44,220 nt of DNA from Pseudanabaena frigida. GTDB lineage: Bacteria > Cyanobacteriota > Cyanobacteriia > Pseudanabaenales > Pseudanabaenaceae. Where the stretch lies: positions 1 through 44,220 of the forward strand of contig QBML01000042.1 in NCBI GenBank assembly GCA_003242085.1, written 5' to 3'. Positions within the stretch are counted from its first letter, which is position 1. Every line of letters begins with the position of its first letter. The notes below the pieces were generated by a model. It saw only the letters and a list, made by a program, of their open reading frames with translations. It ran no database searches and was not told where the DNA came from. Below are positions 25,330 to 34,418 of the stretch, piece after piece. Both the position numbers and the translations under genes were made by a program.

Positions 25330-25360
25330 GTTTTGGGTTCGAGAGCAAAGCGCTGTAAGA
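25290..25360. repeat. Dispersed repeat, copy A
   Basis: This roughly 71-bp stretch (CTTGAAAGCGTTGTAAAGCA ... TTTTGGGTTCGAGAGCAAAGC ...) aligns with 39092-39165, sharing most positions by eye including TTTGGG.TCGAG..CAA.GCG.TGTA. It contains its own hairpin. Confidence 0.6.
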
Positions 25361-25411
25361 TGTGTCTTTATCGCTGTCCTGTAAATCTATAGTTACCATC
25401 AATCTGAAATT

Positions 25412-25810
25412 ATGTCTCTAACAACCAATCAAGAAGCAAGTACAGATATATTTGGAGGTTGTCATTGCGGAGCAGTCCGATTTCGAGTTAAGGTGCAAAA
25501 ATATGAGGCGATTGCCTGTAACTGCTCGATGTGTCAAAAGAAAGGAATTTTGCATTTGATCGTTCCACCTGAAGACTTTGAGCTATTGCAAGGTGAAGAG
25601 AATCTATCGACTTATACGTTTAATACTGGGATTGCTAAACATTATTTTTGTAAAACCTGTGGCATTCATCCATTTTATCGTCCGCGATCGCATCCTAATG
25701 ATTACGATGTCAACGTTCGCTGTCTAGATGATGACGCAATGGAGAAGTTTACGATTGTTCCTTTTGACGGTAAACATTGGGAAGAAAACATTCAGCAAAT
25801 TACCTCATAA
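25412..25810 (+). CDS. GFA (CENP-V/GFA) family zinc protein
   Basis: This 132-residue cytoplasmic protein has the full zinc-ligand pattern of the GFA family: GGCHCGAVRF (C17, C19), ACNCSMCQKKG (C36, C38, C41) and YFCKTCGIHPFYRPR (C80, C83). The family includes glutathione-dependent formaldehyde-activating enzyme, but most members are uncharacterised, and no formaldehyde or glutathione genes lie nearby, so the substrate is open. The protein has normal length. Its stop codon abuts a strong bidirectional terminator shared with the convergent IscA-type gene. Expression appears independent of neighbours. Confidence 0.88.
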   Translation: MSLTTNQEASTDIFGGCHCGAVRFRVKVQKYEAIACNCSMCQKKGILHLIVPPEDFELLQGEENLSTYTFNTGIAKHYFCKTCGIHPFYRPRSHPNDYDVNVRCLDDDAMEKFTIVPFDGKHWEENIQQITS

Positions 25811-25843
25811 AAAAGAAGCCGCGCATCGCGCGGCTTCTTTTTT
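25809..25843. terminator. Bidirectional terminator between GFA and IscA-type genes
   Basis: AAAAAAGAAGCCGCGC and GCGCGGCTTCTTTTTT form perfect 16-base arms with a 3-base loop and T-runs on both strands, between convergent stop codons. Confidence 0.92.
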
Positions 25844-25852
25844 GTTTGAGAG

Positions 25853-26206
25853 TTAACTACAAGCTACAGGTGCGCCAAGTTCTTTAGGAGTAGCAAAGGA
25901 AGTACCACAACTGCAAGATTTGCTAGCGTTAGGATTACGGAAACGAAATCCACCGCCCAATAGGTCTTCAGTATAGTCAAGTTCTAAGCCTTGTAACTGA
26001 GGTAAGTTGCTGTTATTGATGACAATCTTTACGCCGTTGTATTCGTATTGGTTGTCATCAGCTTCGAGTTGGTCAACGAAGTCCATTAAATAAGACAAAC
26101 CCGAGCAACCACCTTGCTTGATGCCTAATCGCAAAGGTGCAGAAGTCGCACGCTGGTTTTGGAGATTTTTCACGCGAGCGATCGCTGCGTCAGTCAATGT
26201 AATCAT
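25853..26206 (-). CDS. IscA/SufA-type Fe-S cluster carrier
   Basis: This 117-residue A-type carrier receives and delivers iron-sulfur clusters. The three cluster-binding cysteines are conserved: C34 in KQGGCSGLSY and C98/C100 in KSCSCGTSF, with the usual DLLGGGFRFRNPNA before them. Length and spacing are standard for IscA/SufA/ErpA, and sequence alone does not decide which. The C-terminus ends with an additional cysteine (PVACS), not part of the usual motif. It lies 40 bases downstream of a small hypothetical gene on the same strand and may be co-transcribed with it. Confidence 0.93.
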   Translation of the reverse strand: MITLTDAAIARVKNLQNQRATSAPLRLGIKQGGCSGLSYLMDFVDQLEADDNQYEYNGVKIVINNSNLPQLQGLELDYTEDLLGGGFRFRNPNASKSCSCGTSFATPKELGAPVACS

Positions 26207-26246
26207 ATGAAATTTTCCTGTGTTACGAATCGTGCTAAGGGCAATA

Positions 26247-26459
26247 TTAGTCTTCTAGTAAGACAAGCGCAATACTAGCTAGAGAAACATTAGTGTAGCC
26301 AGCTACTTTAACTGCTTTGTAAAGAGGCTTGGTGAGAGGACATTTATGTACGCCGAACAGACGGACACCCTGATCGAGTAGCAATCCAGTTTTGAAATGA
26401 AAATTGCGATGCAGTTTGACTGCTTTAGCTAGTTTGGCTTTGGCTTTACAGCAAACCAT
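26247..26459 (-). CDS. Small basic hypothetical protein
   Basis: This 70-residue basic protein begins MVCCKAKAKLAKAVKLHRNF and ends with the hydrophobic stretch NVSLASIALVLLED. A GGAGA sequence six bases before the ATG is a convincing ribosome binding site, the main reason to accept the gene. It contains a CC pair near the N-terminus. I do not recognise the family. It sits upstream of the Fe-S carrier gene on the same strand, with a 40-base gap, so a shared transcript is likely. Confidence 0.55.
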   Translation of the reverse strand: MVCCKAKAKLAKAVKLHRNFHFKTGLLLDQGVRLFGVHKCPLTKPLYKAVKVAGYTNVSLASIALVLLED

Positions 26460-26514
26460 GAGGTTTCTCCAGATAATTCAACAACTTATTCTATGTTAAC
26501 GCTAGTTCAGGTAA

Positions 26515-26553
26515 AAATAGGATAGATGGCGCTATGTGCCACTCATCCTATTT
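26515..26553. promoter_or_regulatory. Hairpin in the divergent intergenic region
   Basis: AAATAGGAT (26515-26523) faces ATCCTATTT (26545-26553), with a minor inner GGC/GCC pairing. It lies 18 bases upstream of the aminotransferase ATG and would be in its leader. Whether it regulates translation is unknown. Confidence 0.4.
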
Positions 26554-26571
26554 ACACATATTTGCTAAACT

Positions 26572-27741
26572 ATGCAATTCGCCGATCGCCTTCAGCCGTT
26601 ACAGTCCAATGTGTTTGCCGATATGGATATTGCCAAAAGTCGTGTCAAAGCTAATGGGATGCAAGTAATTGACTTATCGCTAGGTTCATCCGATTTGCCT
26701 ACCGATGCATTCATTTTAGAGGCGATCGCCGAAGCCTTAAAAGATGCGACTACTCATGGCTATTCGCTATTTGGGAGTACGCTGGATTTTCGGGAGGCAG
26801 TGGTAGCGTGGATGCTCCAAAAATTTGGCGTAAAGGTCGATCCCGAAACAGAGGTTTTACCTCTAATTGGATCGCAAGAAGGGACTGCTCATTTACCACT
26901 TGCTTTACTTAATCCCAATGATTTTGCACTTTTGCAAGACCCAGGATATCCATCCCATTATGGTGGTATTCACATGGCAAGCGGTCAGGTATATGGGATG
27001 CCTTTATTCGCAGAAAACAACTTTTTGCCAGTCTTTGCCGATATCCCTAAAGCAGTTTTAGCTCAATCAAAAATGATGGTGTTGAGCTATCCTCACAATC
27101 CGACAACTGCTACAGCATCTTTAGAGTTTTTCCAGTCTGCAGTCAAATTTTGTCAGCAACATGACTTGACTCTAGTTCATGATTTTCCTTACGTTGATTT
27201 GGTGTTTGATGGTTCGACACCACCTTCAATATTACAAGCCGATCGCGATCTCAGTGTCAGCATCGAATTTTTCACGATGTCTAAGTCCTTCAACATGGGA
27301 GGCTTTCGCGTTGGTTTTGCGGTTGGCAATCGCCAATTAATAAAAGCATTGCGCCAAGTTAAAGCAGTAGTGGATTTCAATCAATACCAAGGCATTATGC
27401 GTGGTGCAATCAAAGCTCTAGCAGGCGATCGCGCACCGATCGATCGTGTCGTTGCGACATTTCAAGAGCGCCGAGACGTAATGATAGAATCACTAAAAGC
27501 GATCGGCTGGCAGATACCTAATCCTGCTGCCACTATGTATCTTTGGGGAAAATTGCCCGATCGTTATGCCCATAATTCAGTTAAGTTTTGTCTGGATTTG
27601 ATTGATTCTACTGGTGTTGCATTAGCTCCCGGCGCAGGGTTTGGAAAACATGGTGAAGGGTATGTACGTTTTGCTCTAGTGTATCCGACCAATATTTTGC
27701 AAGAGGCTGCTAAAAAAATTGGCGAATTTCTTCATCAATGA
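26572..27741 (+). CDS. Class I/II PLP aminotransferase, DapL/AspAT-like
   Basis: This 389-residue fold-type I PLP enzyme has the expected landmarks: DLSLGSSDLP near the N-terminus, GSQEGTAHL in the cofactor-binding loop, LSYPHNPTTATAS, VHDFPYVDLVFD, and the Schiff-base Lys238 in TMSKSFNMGGFRVGF. RFALVYP near the C-terminus holds the conserved carboxylate-binding Arg. Cyanobacterial proteins of this kind are annotated either as aspartate aminotransferase or as LL-diaminopimelate aminotransferase-like. It is slightly shorter than classical DapL (about 410), so lysine/peptidoglycan precursor synthesis is possible but not certain. A 13-bp hairpin follows at 27755-27799. Confidence 0.88.
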   Translation: MQFADRLQPLQSNVFADMDIAKSRVKANGMQVIDLSLGSSDLPTDAFILEAIAEALKDATTHGYSLFGSTLDFREAVVAWMLQKFGVKVDPETEVLPLIGSQEGTAHLPLALLNPNDFALLQDPGYPSHYGGIHMASGQVYGMPLFAENNFLPVFADIPKAVLAQSKMMVLSYPHNPTTATASLEFFQSAVKFCQQHDLTLVHDFPYVDLVFDGSTPPSILQADRDLSVSIEFFTMSKSFNMGGFRVGFAVGNRQLIKALRQVKAVVDFNQYQGIMRGAIKALAGDRAPIDRVVATFQERRDVMIESLKAIGWQIPNPAATMYLWGKLPDRYAHNSVKFCLDLIDSTGVALAPGAGFGKHGEGYVRFALVYPTNILQEAAKKIGEFLHQ

Positions 27742-27754
27742 TTGCGATTTTAAG

Positions 27755-27799
27755 CCTAGAAAGAAGATGTGGTAATTTGTTGTGTTTCTTCTTTCTAGG
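27755..27799 (+). terminator. Weak terminator hairpin after the aminotransferase gene
   Basis: CCTAGAAAGAAGA and TCTTCTTTCTAGG are exact 13-base arms with a 19-base loop, followed by TTTAAAA. The stem is A+T-rich and the T-run short. The remaining gene-free interval to 28205 is A+T-rich and shows nothing else that I can support. Confidence 0.55.
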
Positions 27800-28205
27800 T
27801 TTAAAAAGTTAATACTTTTTGCGGTTACTTAAGATTCAAAGAGAGCTCTCTATATGTTGTAAAGGTATAGATAAAAACCTCTGCACCAAGGATAAGTCGT
27901 CAAATTTTCACTTTAGCGCCTTTTGGAAATTATTAAAATTATGTTGATTCTCGTTATAGAAATCGATTCTGATGAAAGTATGCTATTAATTGATCCTTAT
28001 TAAAATCAACTTTAAAATTTTTATTGCCTAGGTAACTAAAACTCTAAAGTTAAGTTCATAATTTTAGATTAGATTCTAAATTTGCTAAAATCGTATTGGT
28101 GTTGTTGCTAAGCTGTCGTTTGGATCAATTGAGCGTAGCTAAAAGATTGTGACCTAAAAAAGCACCTAGCGGTACAAGCCCGAAAATAATGCTGAGGATT
28201 GATTT

Positions 28206-31200
28206 ATGGCTTCTAACAGAAATAGCCCCCAAAAAGGTCAAGGCGCTAATGAACCAGATAGAAAGAAATCAGTAGAGTCTGATGCTGCTGATGTCGATTG
28301 GATGATTATATCTGATATTAGTACGCGAATTGGCGTATCCTCGCAACCCAGCCAACAATCAAATCAAGATGCCAATAAGTCATCGTCCCCAAAATCTTCA
28401 CAAGCATCCGATCGCCAATCAGTTGATGACGATCTTGAGGATATAGAGTGGCTGCGATCGCTAGGTTTAGATGAAGAAATTGAGAGATCTCCTTCGCAAA
28501 AAGATACTTCTAGCAATCAAGATAGTAATGTTGGAAATATTGATTGGTTAATTGTTACCGATCTAAAGACGAGAATGGACGATCCGGAGGCTAAAGCTAA
28601 TACTCCCGTGCAGTCTATAAGTTCCCAACCATCAGAGCAGTCTGATGCATTAGCAGAAAATATTTTTGATGACGATCTAGGGTTAGATGGTTTAGATTTT
28701 CTTGAAAGTTCGGATTTTGCTGAGCTAAATTCCTTAAACTTTGACTCTGTTGTCGATCTTAGCGGCAATGAATTGCAAGGTGAGATTGATATTACTGAAG
28801 GTAAGATCCGAGAACTATCTGATTTCTTTGGCGATCGGGTTGAATCAAGTGATGTTCAATCAGATGAGGATGCTCAAAATGATGACTGGGAAAATATTTT
28901 AGGTATCTCTGAAAATATCAACGAACAGCCAAGTCTAGGAACGAGCGATGATTCGTTTGAAATGTCAGAGCAAACTATTCAAGATCTAGATCTGATTGGT
29001 GCTAGCGAAGATTATTTTGAATATGTAGATCCGATTTCTGAGCAGCTACCATCCGATCCCATATATCAAGAAGATTTTTTACTAGCCGATGATCTGGGAG
29101 TGACTTCTGGGCAGATATCATCTGATGCTGTATATCAAGAAAATTTACTAACTGATGATTTGGGTGTATCGTCTGATGCCTTATATCAGGAAGATTTGCT
29201 AACTGATGATTTGGGTGCGTTATCCGATCCTATATATCAAGAAGATTTACTAGTTGACGATTTGGGAATTGCCGATGAATTGCATGATGACGAATTGATT
29301 GAGGGATTTGCAGTTAATGAATATGCAGAAACACTTCAAGATTCTCAAGATGTATTTTCTAGTGAAGAAATTAGTGACCTAGCCGCAGAAATTGGCAATG
29401 AACTGGACGACGGATTTGGAGAGGTTCAAGTTCTAGAATCATCTGTTTCCAGCGAGATTGGTGATGAGGTATGGGAGAGCAGTTCGCCTAATCTTAATTT
29501 GGAAGCTGTTAATGCATCAAATGAAGATAGTGTATTTGCTAATGACTGGGGACAAATTAGTGGAGATATTGGAAGTGCTATTGGTGATGCTGTCTGGGAT
29601 AGTCCTGCTGGCAATGATTTTGAGGCAGTATCTTCGACCTCAATCGATAATGCGTTTGGCTCCCTAGCTGATTGGGAGATAGAGCCTCAAGCTGAGCAAT
29701 TTAGTGAAGACAGCATGGATTCTAATTTTCCTGCTCAAGCTAGCATCGAGCAATCTTTTCATATGGGAGTAAATGCAGATGATGCCAATCAAACATTTGA
29801 ACAGATAGGAAACGAACTTGAATCAGAAAGTACTAATGATGTAAATTGGAGTGCCGATCTAGAGGCAGAGATTGGTACAGGAAGTACTGATGATGCATAT
29901 TGGAATGCAGACTCGGATCTGGAAGTGTCAATAGGTGTTGATGCTGAAGTTAGTGATGATGAAAATTGGAGTGCTGATCTAGAGGCAGAGATTAGTGCAG
30001 GAAGTACTGATGATGCGTATTGGAATGCAGACTCAGAAGTAGGAATTGAAAGTAATGCTGACGCAGATTGGAGCGTAGAGCTAGCGGAGGAAATCGGTGC
30101 TGATGCCGAAATTAGTGACGATGTAAACTGGAGCGCTAATCTGGAAGCGGAAATTGGTAATAATATTGATTCGGAATGGCATCAAGAGTTAACTGACACA
30201 GAAGACTATTTAGAGGTTCCAGAAGTTACCGATCGAGATTTATCAGGTTTAGCTGAAAGCAATTTTCAGGATGAGTATCTAAGTGAAAATGTCAACTTTA
30301 GTGATGATATTGCCAATAGTGATTGGGCGATCGCTGACAGCTTAGTTGATGGAATAGGCAACTCGGATGTCAATTTCGATGATGTTCAAACCTATGACGA
30401 CTTTGCTGATATGCCTGAAAATCTAAGTGGTTTTCAGGCTATAGAGCAGGATCGATTTGATGAGCTGGACGAACGAGTTGATTTGGATGAACGAGTAGAG
30501 CTGACTGATAGTTATATAGCTTCTTCTCATCTTGAGGAAGATAGCTTCTATTCATCTGAAAGTTCTTCTGAAATTTCTAGCGATCGATCTTCTGGATGGG
30601 ATGACTTCAATGATTCCGTTGACGAAGAAATGAGTGACGATGAGTTTGACCAAGCTTTTGCTAAGTATGGTGTAGCACCAGTAACCACTACTCTAGAGAG
30701 TCAAACTGCTCCAAATTGGAGCGAAAATGCTTCTGAATCGCCTGCTGTCGATACATTCAGTGGCCTTGATAGTATTATTGATGAAGGATTTGATTTAGCA
30801 TCTTTTGATAAAGATAACTTTTCAGAAGAAATTCCATTTGTTGACTCAAATAGCACGAGCATTGCAACAGCTCTCACCCCAAATCGTCCGATCTCAGTTC
30901 CAGTCCCAGAAGCGTCCCTGATTTCGGATTCACTTCCACCTCCTTTGATCCCTCCTACGGGCGATCGATTTGAGGAAGCTTTAGCAAATGATTTACTCAA
31001 TGATATTTATCCTCTAGAGGAAGATTTTATTGAAGAGGCTTTAGCTAATGATTTGCTAAACGGTAATGCTTCTGAATCCTACGGGTTAGACAACCAGATT
31101 CCCGAACAAAAGGTAAATCCTCCTACTCCCCAAAATTTAGCGTCTTCTTCAAGTTTTGATATGGATACAAGCGATCGCGATTTTTTAGATGATTTCGATT

Positions 31201-32930
31201 TAGATGTTTTAGACAGTCAAATAACTGGTGATGAATTTGACTCTGGCTTTGCACCATCTGCGATCTCGACTGGATTGACTCCGCCATCTCCACCGATCGC
31301 TCCATTAGTTACAAATCCAGAAATCACCTCTCCCACTATTAATAGTCCACCACCACCACCTTTCTTGCCACCACTACCTCCTAAGCGAAATCCTAATCAA
31401 CCCAAAGCTGCACCCTCTCCAACTGTTCCAAATATGACTCCGCAATCTAAAAATAGAATGGCAGAGGATGATTTCGATAGTTTTCATATCCATCAAGAGC
31501 AAAATAGACAGCGTAAGTCTATAAATTCGATTGATGAGGGATGGTCGGAGTTATTAGATGCTGATACTGTTCTTTCAGGTGTTCTGAAACCACAGACTAG
31601 CTCTCCATATTCGGATACTAGTAGTGCAAGGTCTCAAAATTTAGCAGCGAATATGGGTGGCACAAGTGCAGGAAAAAGCTCTGGTAGAGAGCGACCTCCT
31701 TCTGTGAATTCTGCTAAGCGAAAAGAGCCTGCTTTGCACGACTTTAATGAGCTTGGATTAGAGATTCATGATGACAATACTGACTGGTCTGGCTTACTTG
31801 ATAGTGGCGATTTGTCTGACAGTATTACGTCTATCAGTACCCAAATGCCCTCTCGTGTGAGAAGCCAACCCCTTGCATCTCGCTCAGATTCGACAAGTGT
31901 CAGTGAGACTAAAGAAATACCACGCGATCGCCGTAAACAGATGGCAAGTTTTGGCGATGCGACTCAAGCACGGATGTCTGGTACTCCTAACCAGATTGAT
32001 TTTAATCGGTTTACGGAAGATAGCTACAACTCCTCCTATGGCTATGAGCCAGCATCTCCAGAAGTAGCGCCAACACCACCTAGTAAGCCCAAAAGAACAA
32101 TGCCTAGTGTTAGCTTGGAGACACTATGGCAAGATTACCTAAAAATTCCTGCGATCGGTTTAGGGGCGATCGGTGGACTTTTTCTGCTTTACAGTCTTCT
32201 CAATAGACCAATTTTTGACTTGGGTCTAAGATGGGGAGTGTTTAAAGATGCTAGTGGTAAAGACTTCACAAATGCTGATTTTAGAGGAGCTAAGCTTGAT
32301 AATGTTGATTTTAGCAAGGCTACTCTCACAGGTGCAAAGATGCAGGATGCCAGCCTTGTTGGAGCTAATTTTCAGAGTGCAAATCTTGATGGCGTAAACT
32401 TCACTAAAGCCAATTTGAATAGAGCAAGATTAATCCAAGCCAGCGTTATCTGGGCAGAGTTTAATAATGCTCAAATGAATCTTGTAGATTTTGCGGGAGC
32501 CGATTTGACACGCTCTAACTTTGTTAGCGCCAAAATGGAAGGAGCTAATTTAAAAGACGCTAAAATTGGTGCTCAAGGTACAGAAAAAGCGACTAGGTTC
32601 AGCTCAACGACTTTGTTGGCATGGCAGATTGTCAACGAGTCCCGTGAAGGTCGGAACCTAGCTGAGCAAGATCTGTCAGGGTTGAATCTCAGCTTTACGA
32701 GTCTAAAACGGGCTAACCTGTCAAATGCTAAGCTCAACTATACCGATTTGACGGGTACAGACCTTAGTGGAGCAAACTTAACTGGTGGTCAGATCAATGG
32801 GGCTAATTTAAGTGGAGCGAAACTAAATGGTATTAACTTCTCAGGCGTTGTTTTTGATAAGACTAAGCTTCCAAAAACTGATGAAGAAACAGTTTGTCCT
32901 AATGGTAAAAAAGGTCCTTGTAAGTTCTAG
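28206..32930 (+). CDS. Giant acidic protein with membrane segment and pentapeptide repeats
   Basis: This 1574-residue protein has a very acidic, low-complexity region (about 1-1300) rich in Asp, Glu and Ser. It contains internal repeats: DWMIISDISTRI and DWLIVTDLKTRM near the start; four units like SDPIYQEDLL.DDLG (about 280-355); alternating NWSADLEAEI and STDDAYWNADS units (about 540-655); and EEALANDLLN twice. A proline-rich stretch lies near 1040-1070. One membrane segment (IPAIGLGAIGGLFLLYSLL) follows at about 1314-1334. Residues 1353-1543 are pentapeptide repeats A(D/N)LXX forming a right-handed beta-helix, interrupted near 1465-1490 by a non-repeat loop (TLLAWQIVNES). The tail has two cysteines. 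The start has GAGG eight bases before the ATG. Function is unknown; a surface or thylakoid scaffold is a guess. Confidence 0.88.
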   Translation: MASNRNSPQKGQGANEPDRKKSVESDAADVDWMIISDISTRIGVSSQPSQQSNQDANKSSSPKSSQASDRQSVDDDLEDIEWLRSLGLDEEIERSPSQKDTSSNQDSNVGNIDWLIVTDLKTRMDDPEAKANTPVQSISSQPSEQSDALAENIFDDDLGLDGLDFLESSDFAELNSLNFDSVVDLSGNELQGEIDITEGKIRELSDFFGDRVESSDVQSDEDAQNDDWENILGISENINEQPSLGTSDDSFEMSEQTIQDLDLIGASEDYFEYVDPISEQLPSDPIYQEDFLLADDLGVTSGQISSDAVYQENLLTDDLGVSSDALYQEDLLTDDLGALSDPIYQEDLLVDDLGIADELHDDELIEGFAVNEYAETLQDSQDVFSSEEISDLAAEIGNELDDGFGEVQVLESSVSSEIGDEVWESSSPNLNLEAVNASNEDSVFANDWGQISGDIGSAIGDAVWDSPAGNDFEAVSSTSIDNAFGSLADWEIEPQAEQFSEDSMDSNFPAQASIEQSFHMGVNADDANQTFEQIGNELESESTNDVNWSADLEAEIGTGSTDDAYWNADSDLEVSIGVDAEVSDDENWSADLEAEISAGSTDDAYWNADSEVGIESNADADWSVELAEEIGADAEISDDVNWSANLEAEIGNNIDSEWHQELTDTEDYLEVPEVTDRDLSGLAESNFQDEYLSENVNFSDDIANSDWAIADSLVDGIGNSDVNFDDVQTYDDFADMPENLSGFQAIEQDRFDELDERVDLDERVELTDSYIASSHLEEDSFYSSESSSEISSDRSSGWDDFNDSVDEEMSDDEFDQAFAKYGVAPVTTTLESQTAPNWSENASESPAVDTFSGLDSIIDEGFDLASFDKDNFSEEIPFVDSNSTSIATALTPNRPISVPVPEASLISDSLPPPLIPPTGDRFEEALANDLLNDIYPLEEDFIEEALANDLLNGNASESYGLDNQIPEQKVNPPTPQNLASSSSFDMDTSDRDFLDDFDLDVLDSQITGDEFDSGFAPSAISTGLTPPSPPIAPLVTNPEITSPTINSPPPPPFLPPLPPKRNPNQPKAAPSPTVPNMTPQSKNRMAEDDFDSFHIHQEQNRQRKSINSIDEGWSELLDADTVLSGVLKPQTSSPYSDTSSARSQNLAANMGGTSAGKSSGRERPPSVNSAKRKEPALHDFNELGLEIHDDNTDWSGLLDSGDLSDSITSISTQMPSRVRSQPLASRSDSTSVSETKEIPRDRRKQMASFGDATQARMSGTPNQIDFNRFTEDSYNSSYGYEPASPEVAPTPPSKPKRTMPSVSLETLWQDYLKIPAIGLGAIGGLFLLYSLLNRPIFDLGLRWGVFKDASGKDFTNADFRGAKLDNVDFSKATLTGAKMQDASLVGANFQSANLDGVNFTKANLNRARLIQASVIWAEFNNAQMNLVDFAGADLTRSNFVSAKMEGANLKDAKIGAQGTEKATRFSSTTLLAWQIVNESREGRNLAEQDLSGLNLSFTSLKRANLSNAKLNYTDLTGTDLSGANLTGGQINGANLSGAKLNGINFSGVVFDKTKLPKTDEETVCPNGKKGPCKF

Positions 32931-32992
32931 ACTTAGAAGTTGATTAACGTAGTGCAACGCCCAGTAAATTTTCGGACTTTATCAAGCCAACG

Positions 32993-33397
32993 ATGTCCTA
33001 CGCTGTAATCTATGACGGTAACTGCAATCTCTGTGCTAACTTTGTCAGCATGTTAGAGAGGTTCGATCGCGGTCGCCAGTTTTGTTACGTTCCCATGCAA
33101 GATGAAGAGACATTACAGCAATTTAATGTCACGACTGTTGACTGTGAAATGGGGATGATTTTAATTAATCGCAATGACTCCACTCAAAGATGGCAGGGCA
33201 GCGAAGCGGCTGAAGAGATTGCGAGATTATTGCCTATGGGTGATACTTTGATAGCTGCTTATCGTGCAGTTTCTCCGCTTAAAGCTCTTGGAGACTCAGC
33301 CTATATCCATATTCGAGACAATCGCTATAAATTATTTGGAAAACGCGATCGCACCTATCACACTGCTTATCCATTTGGTTGTGCGGTGAGAAAGTAG
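32993..33397 (+). CDS. DCC-family thiol-disulfide oxidoreductase (DUF393)
   Basis: This 134-residue protein has the defining motif YDGNCNLC with Cys11 and Cys14, followed by a thioredoxin-like pattern: FDRGRQFCYVPMQ, the cis-Pro-equivalent region replaced by MGMILINR, and the typical RWQGSEAAEEIARLLP segment. It ends with a further Cys (FGCAVRK). DCC proteins are predicted thiol oxidoreductases; substrates are unknown. There is no signal peptide, so it is cytoplasmic. It lies 62 bases after the giant protein and 67 bases before the epimerase start, all on the plus strand. Confidence 0.88.
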   Translation: MSYAVIYDGNCNLCANFVSMLERFDRGRQFCYVPMQDEETLQQFNVTTVDCEMGMILINRNDSTQRWQGSEAAEEIARLLPMGDTLIAAYRAVSPLKALGDSAYIHIRDNRYKLFGKRDRTYHTAYPFGCAVRK

Positions 33398-33464
33398 CGA
33401 GAATACTAAGCTCTCCCTCTACTTTGCTATATAATCATTTTTGCAATGTTACAAGGCAAAATTT

Positions 33465-34334
33465 GTGTATAAAGTTTCTTCTCAGCAAAAGCAATACCAT
33501 ACCTATATCTTGTCTGATGAGAGCGCTAATTCTCAAATAGAAGTTGTGCCAGAGCGCGGCGGCATTATTACAAGCTGGCGGATCGATAATCAAGAGGTTT
33601 TCTACCTTGATGCAGAACGCTTTACCCATCCTGATTTGAGCGTTAGAGGTGGAAATCCGATCTTATTTCCGCTTTGTGGTAACTTGCCTAATGATACTTA
33701 CAATGTCGATGGAACTGACTACAAAATCAAACAGCATGGGTTTGCCCGTGAGTTGCCTTGGACTGTGACATCACAAAGTAATGATGGTGGAGCAAGTGTG
33801 ACTATTGAGTTAGGTAGCAATGAACAAACTAAGGCTGTATATCCATTTGATTTCCATTTAGCCTTTACCTATACTTTGCGTGGAAATACCTTAGAGATTC
33901 ACCAAGAATATACAAATCTCTCTTCTACACCGATGCCGTTCTCTTCAGGCTTCCATCCCTATTTTCTCTGCGGCGACAAAAATCAGATCGAAGCGAACAT
34001 TCCTTCTGTACGCTATGAAGATAATCGAACTAAAGAGAGTTTTGATTTTGATGGTAAGTTTAACTTCGATCAAGATGAGATTGACTCAGTATTTGGTAAG
34101 CTCTCCAGTCGCTCGACTTCAGTAACTGACAACGATCGCAAACTTAAAATTGCGATCGATTACGATGATTTTTATACCTATCTAGTATTTTGGACAGTTA
34201 AGGGCAAAGACTTCTATTGTCTAGAGCCTTGGAGTGCAACTCGCAATTCTTTGAATACTAAGGAGTATTTAACCGTACTAGAACCCAATGCTAGCTGTAC
34301 TGCCACAGTAAGTATTACTGCAAGCTTTTCCTAA
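33465..34334 (+). CDS. Aldose 1-epimerase (galactose mutarotase-like)
   Basis: The protein has 289 residues from GTG 33465. I prefer this start because AAGG lies eight bases before it and family similarity (YKVSSQQKQYHTYIL) begins there, whereas the frame upstream has only a TTG at 33441. The fold is a galactose-mutarotase beta sandwich. Landmarks are IEVVPERGGIITSW, VRGGNPILFPLCGNLP with the conserved Arg, KQHGFARELPW with a catalytic-type His, and SGFHPYFLCGD with the second His. It probably acts on sugar 1-phosphates or hexose-6-phosphates, like the YeaD branch, but this is not resolved. A weak hairpin follows the stop. Confidence 0.87.
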   Translation: MYKVSSQQKQYHTYILSDESANSQIEVVPERGGIITSWRIDNQEVFYLDAERFTHPDLSVRGGNPILFPLCGNLPNDTYNVDGTDYKIKQHGFARELPWTVTSQSNDGGASVTIELGSNEQTKAVYPFDFHLAFTYTLRGNTLEIHQEYTNLSSTPMPFSSGFHPYFLCGDKNQIEANIPSVRYEDNRTKESFDFDGKFNFDQDEIDSVFGKLSSRSTSVTDNDRKLKIAIDYDDFYTYLVFWTVKGKDFYCLEPWSATRNSLNTKEYLTVLEPNASCTATVSITASFS

Positions 34335-34362
34335 ATAATTGTAGTTCTAATAAAATCAATAG

Positions 34363-34392
34363 AAGGTGCGTTATCCTTAATTAACGCACCTT
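34363..34392. terminator. Hairpin between convergent genes
   Basis: AAGGTGCGTTA and TAACGCACCTT are exact 11-base arms with an 8-base loop between the epimerase and hydrolase genes. T-runs are poor on both strands, so termination is likely but weak. Confidence 0.6.
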
Positions 34393-34418
34393 AACGGACA
34401 ATGGAATGTTGATAGTTA

